A stretch of DNA of 64,000 nt, taken from positions 124,001 through 188,000 of the forward strand of contig NZ_MWQI01000004.1 of assembly GCF_002210345.1 (NCBI RefSeq), in the 5' to 3' direction. The notes beneath the pieces were generated by a model. The model was not told where the DNA came from. It did not search any database and was given only the letters and a program-made list of their open reading frames with translations. The stretch comes from Fibrobacter sp. UWB4 (GTDB lineage: Bacteria > Fibrobacterota > Fibrobacteria > Fibrobacterales > Fibrobacteraceae). Position 1 is the stretch's first letter, and each line of letters opens with the position of its first letter. This document shows, in pieces, positions 43,227 to 51,994 of this stretch. Both the position numbers and the translations under genes were made by a program.

Positions 43227-44582
43227 TCATTTTTTCAGAAAAAATTGGATATGAGCGAAATTTGGCCTGAATGGCTTAGTCTTTGTCTTTTTAAATGCGA
43301 ATACAAAGTTGCAGCCGAGCGTTTCTCCGTCGAATTTGATCTCGTTTTGGACTGAAATGGCTTTAGCAGGGCTTGTTTCGGGCAACGAAAGAGCGAGTCT
43401 CGCAAATGCGCTTTTGGTGCGGTAAGCTGCTCCGAACTCGATTCTTGGCGGTTTAAAATGGTGATTGTGGCGCAGTAATAAACTGGCATTGAACGAGAAC
43501 GGTTCCCATGCAGATGTAATGATGCTTTTCCATTCGGTGTTGCTACAGTTGTCGCTTGCTTCGCGGCAAGTTACGCTAAGGCTTGGACGTAGGCGCTCTG
43601 GGCCGGATTCTATGGAAAGCTTGAATCGGGCGCTAATGGAGTCTGTGGCGACGGGACTCAGAATTCGCGCCTTGAAGGAGAGGCTTGTATTGTATGTAGG
43701 CCACTTTGCGTTCACGGTTTGCGATGCCCAGAACCAGTTTTCGACGATGCCCTTGCTCAGGTTCAGCCCTTGCGGAATGCTGTCGCCGTGAATGTAGGCG
43801 GTTGTTTTCCATGAAAGGTGCGTTTGTTCACTTTGTAATTGGATTTTTACGAGTGGGCAATCTTGTCCGAATTGATACCAGGTGGAAATTTGTCCGAGCA
43901 TCGTGCGTAATTGAACGGCCAAGGCGCCTGCATCGGGAAACTTCCAGAATGTGGCGCGAATTTCGTTGGAACGGTTCGCTTGGAATGCCATTTGCGCGTT
44001 GAACGTCCTTGTGCTGTCGAGAAATGTTCCCAGTTTAAATTTGCCGATGGGGTAGAGGAGTGCGGTTCCCCATAATGTATCGACTGGAATGTGGCTGTGA
44101 AATTCCGACGTAGAAACTTGTCCAAAATGCGCTTCGAATCCGTCACGCCGGTAAGACAGGAGTTCCTGCGATCCAAGGTGTAATTTGAAGTAGTAAAATT
44201 GGAGTTGCAGTTCTGCGCGGTGGCTTTTCAGGTGCCCATCGGAATCGTACCTGCCTTTCCAGGATATGCGCCCATGCGGAATGACCGAGGGGCTGTATGG
44301 AGGTTTGCTTTGCCTGGCCTCTTGCTTGGTGGCGCATGGCTCTTGGGCGTATACTTCGGCGAGCAGGCAGGCTTCGCTGTAGTTTTCTTCTTCAAGTTTT
44401 GAAAAAATTTCGTCTGCTTCTGCGGGGGTGATGATACCGTCGTCCCACCATTCAAAAACTTGCGAAACGTCAAAGGGTGCCTGCGCAAAATCCTCCGCTG
44501 GGGATGTCGGGGCGCTTTCTTGGGCTGGCGTTGCCGAAGCTGTAATTAAAGTGAACGTCAAAAAGAGAAGTAATTTTTTCAA
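43227..44582 (-). CDS. Secreted protein, probably outer-membrane beta-rich, unknown function
   Basis: 451 residues starting with TTG 44582 behind a strong GGAGG site. Signal peptide KKLLLFLTFTLITASATPAQ. Residues 30-90 contain an acidic helical segment (WWDDGIITPAEADEIFSKLE), then alternating-pattern beta strands to the C-terminus (HRAELQLQFYYFKLHLGSQE, KFKLGTFLDSTRTFNAQMAF). This resembles the helix-hairpin/beta-barrel ComEA-associated outer-membrane proteins of related bacteria. The match is weak and the function unknown. Confidence 0.6.
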   Translation of the reverse strand: MKKLLLFLTFTLITASATPAQESAPTSPAEDFAQAPFDVSQVFEWWDDGIITPAEADEIFSKLEEENYSEACLLAEVYAQEPCATKQEARQSKPPYSPSVIPHGRISWKGRYDSDGHLKSHRAELQLQFYYFKLHLGSQELLSYRRDGFEAHFGQVSTSEFHSHIPVDTLWGTALLYPIGKFKLGTFLDSTRTFNAQMAFQANRSNEIRATFWKFPDAGALAVQLRTMLGQISTWYQFGQDCPLVKIQLQSEQTHLSWKTTAYIHGDSIPQGLNLSKGIVENWFWASQTVNAKWPTYNTSLSFKARILSPVATDSISARFKLSIESGPERLRPSLSVTCREASDNCSNTEWKSIITSAWEPFSFNASLLLRHNHHFKPPRIEFGAAYRTKSAFARLALSLPETSPAKAISVQNEIKFDGETLGCNFVFAFKKTKTKPFRPNFAHIQFFLKK

Positions 44583-44663
44583 TAGGAGCCTCCACTATAT
44601 ATACACGCACGAGCGAAGATGTTGACCCCTATTTTTATTGAAAAACTTTTCTAACTTTTGGCT

Positions 44664-45431
44664 ATGGCAAATTCATCTTGGTCAAAGAATTCCAAACCAC
44701 GCAGTGGCGCGAGCGCGCTTGGTAAGGACTTTATCCCGCACATGAAAGCTCCGCGCACCGAATTTCCGCTTTTTAACGGAAAACGTGTCACTCCCTCGCT
44801 TGCAGGGCTCGACAAGCTATTGCATTACTACGGTGTGGAACTCCAGGAGCCGACGCTCAAGCAGATTTGGGAATTCCACCAGCTGCTCCGAGCGAACAAT
44901 GACGACCAGGATTTGACACGCCTCAATGCTTTTGAAACGATGGTGGAGCGCCATTATGCCGACTGTACGCTCATCAACGCTTACGTGCCAAAGTGGCCTG
45001 CCCGCATGATCGATGTCGGCAGCGGCGCCGGTTTCCCGGGAATCCCGCTCAAGATTGTGAATCCGTCGATTAGGCTTACATTGTGCGAACCGCGTCCGAA
45101 CCGCATCAACTTTTTGAACATGGTCATCGAAAAGATGGGACTCAAGGGCATTGACGTTTTCGGCCATAAGGTCACGAGCCGCAGCATGACGATCCCTGTC
45201 GATGGCGTGATTAGCCGCGCTTTTGAACTCATGGAAAAGACGCTCCCGCGCATCGCAAATTCCCTCAAGGTGGGTGGTCGCGTGTACTTCATGAAAGGCC
45301 CCGCCGTCGCTGACGAACTCAAGACGTTCTATCCTGAAGATTTCGGTTACAAGTTTATCGGGAAGCATTTCTACACCATCCCGAACAGCACACAGGACCG
45401 TGCGCTGATTATTCTCGAACGCGAAGAATAG
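44664..45431 (+). CDS. rsmG: 16S rRNA (guanine527-N7)-methyltransferase
   Basis: A 255-residue SAM-dependent enzyme (GidB/RsmG) that methylates G527 of 16S rRNA. SAM motif MIDVGSGAGFPGIPLKIVNP, LTLCEPRPNRINFLNMVIEK and GVISRAFELMEKTLP are characteristic. A basic 40-residue N-terminal extension (SSWSKNSKPRSGASALGKDF) precedes the family domain. ATG 44664 is preferred over TTG 44658. Followed by a terminator at 45482. Confidence 0.93.
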   Translation: MANSSWSKNSKPRSGASALGKDFIPHMKAPRTEFPLFNGKRVTPSLAGLDKLLHYYGVELQEPTLKQIWEFHQLLRANNDDQDLTRLNAFETMVERHYADCTLINAYVPKWPARMIDVGSGAGFPGIPLKIVNPSIRLTLCEPRPNRINFLNMVIEKMGLKGIDVFGHKVTSRSMTIPVDGVISRAFELMEKTLPRIANSLKVGGRVYFMKGPAVADELKTFYPEDFGYKFIGKHFYTIPNSTQDRALIILEREE

Positions 45432-45448
45432 GGCTGTTTTAAAATAGC

Positions 45449-45472
45449 GATGCCGGCGGAGTCCGGCATGAC
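45449..45472. repeat. Dispersed palindromic intergenic repeat
   Basis: GATGCCGGC-GGA-GTCCGGCATGAC variant after rsmG. Confidence 0.6.
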
Positions 45473-45481
45473 TTTTAAATG

Positions 45482-45512
45482 AAAAAAGTCAGGCTCAATA
45501 CCTGACTTTTTT
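45482..45512. terminator. Bidirectional intrinsic terminator
   Basis: AAAAAAGTCAGG-CTCAATA-CCTGACTTTTTT between the convergent rsmG and 45620 genes. Confidence 0.85.
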
Positions 45513-45528
45513 CGTTGCTTAAAAAAAA

Positions 45529-45553
45529 GATGCCCGCGATAGCGGGCATGACA
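45529..45553. repeat. Dispersed palindromic intergenic repeat
   Basis: GATGCCCGC-GATA-GCGGGCATGACAAG copy. Confidence 0.7.
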
Positions 45554-45619
45554 AGTTTTTACTAATGACCAGTGACTAATAACTAGTAGCTAGTAACTAG
45601 TAACTGCGCCTTCGGCGCT

Positions 45620-47788
45620 TTAGAACTTGAACAGCATTCCAAAGCGCATCTGTCCGTCGCGAACGCCATCGGCACGGCCTACGTTCTTGATGGTTGCCCA
45701 GTCGAACTGCAGAACGTCGGAGAGCATCACGCCTACGCCGAAGTCCACTTCGTTGCGCTTGCCCATGCGGTCGTACAGATAACCTAAGCGAAGAGCGATG
45801 GTGTTGGAATAGATGAATTCCGTACCGACATTGAACACGCCCTGAAGGAAGGAATTCGTATCATCGTCTGGGTCAAAGAGGTCTTTCCAGCAGGCAATGT
45901 AGAATGGTTCAGGATTGCCTTTGTCGTCGTCAATCACGACTTCGCGGTTGTAGTCGAATGCGACCGTCCACTTGTAGTCCGCCATGCTAAGAATTTCATA
46001 AGAAAGTCCGAGACGCCAGGTCAAGGGGATCGGGTCTTCGATGGTCTTGTCCACGTAGTACACGCTCGGACCGATGTTTGCAAGGACCAATGCGAAATTC
46101 AGTTTCGGGATGAACAGGTTCTTCTTCAAGACGCCGATATCGAATGCGTAACCAAACGTGGTAGCTTCTTCTTCGCCTGCTGAAGCGCCGGAACTCAAGT
46201 CGGAGTAGAAGAACTTGATGGAGAGGCCGAGGCCCCAGTCGTTCGGGAAGCGGGTGCCATAGCTTACGCCACCGACGATTTCAGAACTGTTGTAAGCTAC
46301 GAGATCATCAGCATCGAGGTCGCCAGAGACAACGGTCGAACCGAACGAGACGAAGTTCACATGCACACCGAGCGTTCCCCAGTCGTTGAGAGGAATGGTC
46401 ATGCCGCCGTAAAGGTGGTAAAGGTCAGGGATGTTGAGGACCGGCAAAAGCTTTTCGTAGAAGGCCGTGAGCTGGTAGTCGGCGTCCTTGTACTGTTCCA
46501 TGCCATTTGCCGTGCTGAACCACACGTCGTTGCCTTCCGGGAGGACTGCCCAGACCTTGTTGGTCGAAAGGCCGTTACCCTGGTGGTAGTGCATCCATTC
46601 GTCATCGCGTTTCGTGATTTCGGGATCTTCCTTGGAGCTGCGTTCGAGTTCTGCCTTACGACCGCTTGCCGTGGCGTAGTCTGGCAGGTGGCGCCAGACG
46701 CCGAGGTCGGTTGCGATCCAGATGGCGCCCTTGCGGTCCACAGAAACGTCGTTTACAGTGTTGTTCGCGAACTGCACCTGTTCCCACTTGCGGAGCGTGA
46801 AGTGCGAGAGACCGCCCTTGTGCGTTGCCCAGACGTGGTCAGAGCTATCGACTGCGAGGGCTGTCGGGTTTAAGTCCATGATGCCGTCTTCCTGGTTGAA
46901 CAGGCTCCAGCGGTCTTTGTCGTTTGCACTCTTTTTCGGGGTAAGGCGGGCAACGCCTGCTCCATCGACTGCCACGTAAAGTTCCTTGCGGTTTTCGGAC
47001 CACACGAGAGCGTTGATCTTTTGGCTCGGGAGAACCTTGCCCTTCTGTTCGAAGGCGCCGTTGCGGTAGACGAAAAGTCCGTTGTCCGTACCGATCCAGA
47101 GGGAGGCGCCTTGCTTGGCCAGAGCCGTGATGCGGCGTTCGCCGAGTTCTGATTCAAAGGACTTCCAGCTCTTGCCGTCAAAGCGGTAGAGGCCCTTCGG
47201 GGTACCGACCCAGAGCTTTTCGGTGAGGCTTTCGTAGAGGATTGCCGTGATGGTGTCCTTGACGACGAGGTCCCAAGGCATTTTTACTTCGACCACATGC
47301 GATTCGTCATCGGCGTTCTTCACGTCGTTAAAAGCCTTCACGATACGGGTGTATTCGTCGAGACCGCGTTCGGAACCAACGTACGTGCGTACGGCGTCCT
47401 TGATCTTGGCGTTCCCTTGCAAGGTGACGGAGTAGTAGTTGACCCACTGTTCACCGTCGAACTTGAGAATGCCCTGGGTCGTGCCTGCCCAAAGTTCGCT
47501 CTTGTCGAAAAAACCGTTTTTGGAACGGGATGCCATGTGCGTAAAGAACGGGGTCTTCTTTGCATCTGCCTTGTAGGAACTGCGCCATTCGTCGGCGAGC
47601 GGTCCGAATGCAAGCCCTGCCGGGTTGTAATACATGGCGGTTGCGTCATCGGCAAGTGCGGCTCCGACTTCGCCCATACCTAGCTGGCGGGCGCCAACGG
47701 GCATTTGAAGGGTGATGATGGCCGAACCTGTGGCGAGCGCCATGGCAGGTGCCAAAAGAATAGCTGATAATAATGACTTACTACGCAA
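45620..47788 (-). CDS. PorV/PorQ-like outer-membrane barrel with inserted seven-blade propeller
   Basis: 722 residues from TTG 47788, with a GGAGG site inside the upstream gene; a longer ATG-type frame reads through that gene. A signal peptide (SLLSAILLAPAMALATGSA) is followed by the PorV-type N-terminus VGARQLGMGEVGAALADDAT and AMYYNPAGLAF. Residues 85-430 carry seven propeller repeats of the ligand-binding type (LWAGTTQGILKFDG, LWVGTPKGLYRFDG, LWIGTDNGLFVYRNG, LYVAVDGAGVARL, VWATHKGGLSHF, IWIATDLGVWRH, VWFSTANGMEQY). The barrel resumes at GGMTIPLNDWGTLGVHVNFV and ends RFGMLFKF. PorV-like proteins act with type IX secretion. The propeller could bind a surface ligand or shuttle cargo, which is inference. 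Confidence 0.82.
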   Translation of the reverse strand: MRSKSLLSAILLAPAMALATGSAIITLQMPVGARQLGMGEVGAALADDATAMYYNPAGLAFGPLADEWRSSYKADAKKTPFFTHMASRSKNGFFDKSELWAGTTQGILKFDGEQWVNYYSVTLQGNAKIKDAVRTYVGSERGLDEYTRIVKAFNDVKNADDESHVVEVKMPWDLVVKDTITAILYESLTEKLWVGTPKGLYRFDGKSWKSFESELGERRITALAKQGASLWIGTDNGLFVYRNGAFEQKGKVLPSQKINALVWSENRKELYVAVDGAGVARLTPKKSANDKDRWSLFNQEDGIMDLNPTALAVDSSDHVWATHKGGLSHFTLRKWEQVQFANNTVNDVSVDRKGAIWIATDLGVWRHLPDYATASGRKAELERSSKEDPEITKRDDEWMHYHQGNGLSTNKVWAVLPEGNDVWFSTANGMEQYKDADYQLTAFYEKLLPVLNIPDLYHLYGGMTIPLNDWGTLGVHVNFVSFGSTVVSGDLDADDLVAYNSSEIVGGVSYGTRFPNDWGLGLSIKFFYSDLSSGASAGEEEATTFGYAFDIGVLKKNLFIPKLNFALVLANIGPSVYYVDKTIEDPIPLTWRLGLSYEILSMADYKWTVAFDYNREVVIDDDKGNPEPFYIACWKDLFDPDDDTNSFLQGVFNVGTEFIYSNTIALRLGYLYDRMGKRNEVDFGVGVMLSDVLQFDWATIKNVGRADGVRDGQMRFGMLFKF

Positions 47789-48344
47789 GTTGCCTCCAAT
47801 CCGGGACGTTGTAAGTGTTTCCGTGTGTCGGGATAACTGCCTTCCATCCAGATTTACTCGGGTTTTCCCAAGGTTGTTTAGGTAGAAGTTTGCAGTCGCA
47901 GCCCAAAACATAGGGGGGTAAGATTTCCGCGTGATTGCGAATCTGTTCGCGGGTGATGAAATTTTCCTCACTGACGAATTTACAATAATTCTTGCCTTTG
48001 GGACCAATCACAATTCTGTAAGTTGCGACGCCTTGCTTGTCCCCTTCGTCAATAGTCCTGATAGTTTCTTCGAGCGTCTTGTTCCACTGCTCGATGTAAG
48101 CTTGTCTTTGCTCCGGCGTGAGTGGCTGCGTTTCGAGCCATGCCCTGATCGATGCTTCGGAAGGCTTTACGGCGGTGAGCGTTTCGCGGGCGGGCCGTCC
48201 GATGGCGGCGTATTGCCCCGATACGTCGATAATTGGTTTTGCCGTTTCTTTTTCGTCGGTATTGTGTGTGCCCACGTAAATTCCGATTCCGGCGAGGACG
48301 ATGGACAATAGCACAATCGCTATGACGATGATGATTGATAGCAT
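47781..48344 (-). CDS. Membrane-anchored protein of unknown function, upstream of PorV-like gene
   Basis: 187 residues. One N-terminal membrane helix (IIIVIAIVLLSIVLAGIGIY) precedes a soluble domain with IVIGPKGKNYCKFVSEENFI, CDCKLLPKQPWENPSKSGWK and three cysteines. No family is recognised. Its last codons hold the ribosome site and TTG start of the PorV-like gene (8-base overlap), so the two are co-translated and probably work together in the envelope. Confidence 0.7.
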   Translation of the reverse strand: MLSIIIVIAIVLLSIVLAGIGIYVGTHNTDEKETAKPIIDVSGQYAAIGRPARETLTAVKPSEASIRAWLETQPLTPEQRQAYIEQWNKTLEETIRTIDEGDKQGVATYRIVIGPKGKNYCKFVSEENFITREQIRNHAEILPPYVLGCDCKLLPKQPWENPSKSGWKAVIPTHGNTYNVPDWRQLA

Positions 48345-48416
48345 ATTTAAATCCGTTTACGATAAATCCTTACTCTCAAAAACTAGCATTTTCTATTTTA
48401 TAAGGCAGGAGATATT

Positions 48417-49607
48417 ATGTCAAAATTAAAGTTTTTTCTTGTGTTACTTGCTTCTAGTGTTGCCTTTGCGGTTCCTTTCAAGGCCGAAACTCTCAAAGAT
48501 GGCAGCGGGGAACCCATTCGTGCGGGTCAGCTGATTAAAGTTCATTACAAAGGATACCTGGCTGTGGATAGTGCTCTTGTGAACAAATCTGCAACGGATT
48601 CGACAGTCGAGGCTCCCTATTTTGCAAACTCATATTACAGTGGTGAACCGCTTGAATTCACGATTGGCGTAGGCCAGGTGATTGAAGGCTGGGACAAGGG
48701 ACTTGTGGGCATGAAGGTTGGCGAAGTGCGCAAGCTTTCGGTCCCTTCCGTGATGGCTTATGGCGATAATTCTCTCGAGGGCATTCCGCCTAATAGCGAC
48801 TTGATGTTTGTTGTTGAACTTGTTCATGCTGAAAAGCCTCTGGATGCAGATAAATTTCCTGCTGATGTGGACAAACTCAAGTGGCGCGACATGGGTCGCG
48901 GGCTCAAGGTCTATGATGAAAAGGCTGGCAGCGGCAAGCTGAACGCTGCGGGTAACGTAATAAAGGTTCATTACACGGGCTGGCTCCTCTCTGGCCGCAA
49001 GTTCGGTAGCTCCAAGGACCTGGGCAAGCCGCTCGAAGCTGTGATGGGTGCTGGCAAGATGATCAAGGGCTGGGAAACGGGCCTTGAAGGGATGCGCGAA
49101 GGCGGTGTCCGCTGGTTGCGCGTGTCGCCTGCGATGGGCTATGGCGCTACGGCGTTCTCGATGATCCCGCCGAACTCTACGCTTTTGTTCCGCGTCGAGA
49201 TGGTCTCCACCGATGTGGATCAGGAACTTGCAAAGCATATGGACTTTTTCCCGGATACGACGCTTCTCAAGTATGAAAACGGTCCGGAAGGACTTCGCTA
49301 TGCTGTCGTGAAACAGGGCGAGGGCGAACCGGCCCGTGCTGGTCACCGCGCGATTGTGCATTACACGGGCTGGATGGTGAACGGCTACAAGTTCGACAGC
49401 TCCCGCGATCGCGGACAGCCGTTTGCATTTGAACTTGGCGCAGGCAACGTGATCCGTGGCTGGGAACTCGGTGTGCAGGGCATGCTTCCGGGCGAAAAGA
49501 GAATCCTCGTGGTTCCGCCTGGCCTTGGTTACGGCAGCCGCGGCGCAGGCCCGATTCCGGGCGGCGCAACGCTCATCTTCGCTGTGGAATATCTCGGGGA
49601 AGAGTAG
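48417..49607 (+). CDS. Secreted peptidyl-prolyl isomerase with three FKBP domains
   Basis: 396 residues. A signal peptide (KLKFFLVLLASSVAFAVPF) is followed by three tandem FKBP domains (about 22-140, 150-265 and 280-396). Each has the VHYKGYL/VHYTGWL, VIEGWDKGL/MIKGWETGL/VIRGWELGV and IPPNS/IPGGA motifs. The third is the most canonical (KFDSSRDRGQPFAFELGAGN, VPPGLGYGSRGAGPIPGGAT). It catalyses proline isomerisation in periplasmic protein folding. Triple FKBP architecture is unusual outside eukaryotes. The first domain has an insertion and diverged active-site residues. GGAG precedes ATG. Confidence 0.92.
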   Translation: MSKLKFFLVLLASSVAFAVPFKAETLKDGSGEPIRAGQLIKVHYKGYLAVDSALVNKSATDSTVEAPYFANSYYSGEPLEFTIGVGQVIEGWDKGLVGMKVGEVRKLSVPSVMAYGDNSLEGIPPNSDLMFVVELVHAEKPLDADKFPADVDKLKWRDMGRGLKVYDEKAGSGKLNAAGNVIKVHYTGWLLSGRKFGSSKDLGKPLEAVMGAGKMIKGWETGLEGMREGGVRWLRVSPAMGYGATAFSMIPPNSTLLFRVEMVSTDVDQELAKHMDFFPDTTLLKYENGPEGLRYAVVKQGEGEPARAGHRAIVHYTGWMVNGYKFDSSRDRGQPFAFELGAGNVIRGWELGVQGMLPGEKRILVVPPGLGYGSRGAGPIPGGATLIFAVEYLGEE

Positions 49608-49683
49608 CGGCGGGCGCCTTCGGCGAAGGCCGCAGTAGACAGTAGGAAGTAGACAGGATTACCGCTGTCGAAAAATGTTTGGA

Positions 49684-49709
49684 AAAGTCCGCCACGGCGG
49701 ACTTTTTTT
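49684..49709 (+). terminator. Intrinsic terminator downstream of the FKBP gene
   Basis: GTCCGCC-ACG-GCGGAC followed by seven T. Confidence 0.8.
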
Positions 49710-49715
49710 ATACCC

Positions 49716-49732
49716 ATTGACAAAATATCCAT
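49716..49732 (+). promoter_or_regulatory. ATTGAC-N5-ATCCAT dyad element upstream of TIGR02147 gene
   Basis: Same 17-bp dyad as those ahead of the GH43 and GH30 genes, but 57 rather than 95-98 bp from the start codon. Confidence 0.5.
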
Positions 49733-49788
49733 ACCAAATGTTTACATTGTGGGTCCTCGGTGTTGTGTTTTAAATATTTTAGATATTG

Positions 49789-50655
49789 ATGGTTACTTTT
49801 TCTGACATAGCGGATTACCGCGACTTCTTGAAGGAATTCTACGACAGGCGCAAGGTCGAGATGCCCTTCTACAGCTACCGCATGATGGGTGATAAGCTCG
49901 GGCTAGACTCCAGCTATCTCTATCGCGTATTGCAAAAGAAGCAGCACTTGCCTGCTCATGCATTACCTGCGGCAAAGGAAATCCTTGCGCTGAGTGGTCG
50001 CGAGGCCGAATACTTCGACCTCCTGTATTCTGCTGCTGTCAGCAAGGATAAGACTAAGCGCGAAGAACTCATGGCGAAAGCACTGTCGCTGCGCGACGTG
50101 GAACGCCATTCTTTGCAGGCTGCTGAACTTAAACTCCTCGAAAACTGGTGGATTCCTGCGGTACGCGCCTACCTGGAATTGAACGGTGGCGTTGTAAACG
50201 TCAAGCAGATCGCTAAAGACATCTGCCCGCCGATCACTGAGGAACAGGCTCTCGAAGCCATTGAAACTTTGAAGAGCGTCGGTCTCGTGAAGAAGCTTGC
50301 ATCGGGCAAGCTCGCACTTACCGAAGCCCATTTGACAGTAGGGGGCCCTGAAAAGGCGAAGGCCGTGCGCAATTTCCAGCGCCAGGTGCTGAGTCTTGCG
50401 AGCGATGCGCTTGAAAACGTCCCCGTCAATGAACGCAATATTTCTACACTGACTCTATCTGTAGACCAGTCCTGCTTCGAGGATTTGGGCGACATGTTGA
50501 GGGAATTCCGCCGTTTAGTCCAAAAAAGAGTAGACGGAGCCAAGAATCCTGATCGTGTTATGCAGCTTTCTATGGCATTTTACCCGGTAGCCCGTAAAGG
50601 AGGGGCTTCGGAAAATACTATAATAAAAGGGGAAGGTGCAGGAGATAAAAAATGA
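49789..50655 (+). CDS. TIGR02147-family protein (putative DNA-binding regulator)
   Basis: 288 residues of the TIGR02147 family, found almost only in Fibrobacter and some delta-proteobacteria/Bdellovibrio-type genomes: N-terminal FSDIADYRDFLKEFYDRRK, the helix-turn-helix-like FYSYRMMGDKLGLDSSYLYR, NISTLTLSVDQSCFEDLGDM and KNPDRVMQLSMAFYPVARKG. The family looks like a winged-helix regulator that usually precedes a lipoprotein gene, as here (ATGA overlap). It is a plausible regulator of the nearby lipoprotein or xylanase genes, but that is inference. Confidence 0.85.
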   Translation: MVTFSDIADYRDFLKEFYDRRKVEMPFYSYRMMGDKLGLDSSYLYRVLQKKQHLPAHALPAAKEILALSGREAEYFDLLYSAAVSKDKTKREELMAKALSLRDVERHSLQAAELKLLENWWIPAVRAYLELNGGVVNVKQIAKDICPPITEEQALEAIETLKSVGLVKKLASGKLALTEAHLTVGGPEKAKAVRNFQRQVLSLASDALENVPVNERNISTLTLSVDQSCFEDLGDMLREFRRLVQKRVDGAKNPDRVMQLSMAFYPVARKGGASENTIIKGEGAGDKK

Positions 50656-51872
50656 TTAAACGGGCGTGGACATATGGGTTGGCGACGTTGGCACTTTGCT
50701 ATGTCGCCTGCGATAGCGGTCGTACCGCTGGATCGTCGATGGAAACGGAAAACTCCATCGCGTTGCTTGCTCAATTGGCCGATGGCACGCCTGCTGCACG
50801 TATGGACGTTATTGTTCGCCCTGAATCTTATTTGTCGGGTGCAACCGAACTGGGTTCGGACTCCCTTTACCAGTTGCATTTCGAAACAGACGAGTGGGGC
50901 CGAGTGGTTCTGTCTGATGTCCCGACGGGCTCTTATGTCATCGAAGCCCGCAATGATTCCTTGAATTTGAAGGGCTTTGTAAAGATTGCCTATGTGGAAT
51001 CAGATTCCACGACTCCTTTGACAGTCGAAGTTTCTGAACCGACCAAGGTCTCCGGTCGTGTCGGTCTTCCGCAGTTGGTCCGCCGTTCTGCAACCGTTTC
51101 TGTGCAGGGCTTGGACTACCAGGTCCCGATGGATTCTACGGGTTACTTTGAATTTGAATCGCTCCCGAACGGCAATGTTGAGATTGTTGCATTTGTAAAT
51201 GAATCTGGCGCAGACTCGGTTACGGAATATGGCCGCATTGAGGCTGACGTCGGTACTCAGTCTGGTGAAGGCGGTCTTTACCTCGGTGACTCTGCATACG
51301 TCAAGAACTATTTTGTATTTGACGACTTTGAAAATGGCGCCGGCGCGTGGGAAGCTACTGCATCGCTCAACGCGGAGGTCTCCTTTAACATTGAATCGGC
51401 TGGTCTTGGTCGCGAAGGCATGGCGGCACACTTTATCTGCAAACGCGATTCTGCGGCTCAGTGGGACTGGGCCCTTATCGGTCGTGAACTGGGTGGCTAT
51501 GTCAACATGAGCGATTTGGATTCTATCCGCTTCTGGGTCCGCGTCTCGACTCCGTCGAGAATTTCGTTCTCGTTCGACAGGTTCGTGAATGACGATTCCG
51601 TGACGAGTTCCGATAATATCAAGTCTTGGCGCCATTTCGAGGCGGATACGGTCTGGACGCAGTTTACCGTGATTCCGGCGGAACTGGATACGGCCGACAG
51701 CAATGGCGGTAACTACGGCTGGGAAGCGGTGAAGGACAGTGTCACAAAGATTGGCATCTTCGGCGCTATGGATACGGAAGTCTGGGTGGACGATATCGAA
51801 GTCTTTGGCTACGGTATCTTTGACCCGTACGCCCCGGTTGTGAAGAAGAGCGTTGTCCGGAAAGAAGAGTAG
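50652..51872 (+). CDS. Lipoprotein with carboxypeptidase-regulatory-like and galactose-binding-like domains
   Basis: 406 residues. Lipoprotein signal with lipobox YVAC. Residues 35-115 and 125-205 look like two beta-sandwich repeats of the carboxypeptidase regulatory type (TPAARMDVIVRPESYL, RVVLSDVPTGSYVIEARND; KVSGRVGLPQLVRRSATVSV, FEFESLPNGNVEIVAFV). Residues 220-395 resemble a CBM11/galactose-binding fold (YFVFDDFENGAGAW, DLDSIRFWVRVSTPSRISFS, VWVDDIEVFG). Probably a surface glycan-binding lipoprotein. It overlaps the TIGR02147 gene by 4 bases (ATGA), a pairing recurrent in Fibrobacter. Confidence 0.8.
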   Translation: MIKRAWTYGLATLALCYVACDSGRTAGSSMETENSIALLAQLADGTPAARMDVIVRPESYLSGATELGSDSLYQLHFETDEWGRVVLSDVPTGSYVIEARNDSLNLKGFVKIAYVESDSTTPLTVEVSEPTKVSGRVGLPQLVRRSATVSVQGLDYQVPMDSTGYFEFESLPNGNVEIVAFVNESGADSVTEYGRIEADVGTQSGEGGLYLGDSAYVKNYFVFDDFENGAGAWEATASLNAEVSFNIESAGLGREGMAAHFICKRDSAAQWDWALIGRELGGYVNMSDLDSIRFWVRVSTPSRISFSFDRFVNDDSVTSSDNIKSWRHFEADTVWTQFTVIPAELDTADSNGGNYGWEAVKDSVTKIGIFGAMDTEVWVDDIEVFGYGIFDPYAPVVKKSVVRKEE

Positions 51873-51883
51873 ATTTATCCACT

Positions 51884-51900
51884 ATTGACATTTTATCAAT
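51884..51900 (+). promoter_or_regulatory. Conserved dyad element upstream of first GH43 gene
   Basis: ATTGAC-ATTTT-ATCAAT, ending 95 bp before ATG 51995. The matching elements at 54392, 57627 and 60404 have nearly the same spacing. Confidence 0.65.
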
Positions 51901-51901
51901 G

Positions 51902-51930
51902 GACCTGCATTGCTTTGCAGGTCTTTTTTT
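51902..51930 (+). terminator. Intrinsic terminator or attenuator hairpin in GH43 leader
   Basis: GACCTGCA-TTGCTT-TGCAGGTC plus seven T. It can terminate the lipoprotein transcript, but it also lies directly behind the dyad element, as does the hairpin at 57645. Confidence 0.75.
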
Positions 51931-51994
51931 GTTGTTTGAAGGTAGATTAATAATGGATGGATTGGCGGTGTATGGCTGGTCCGAAGGAGTGTGT

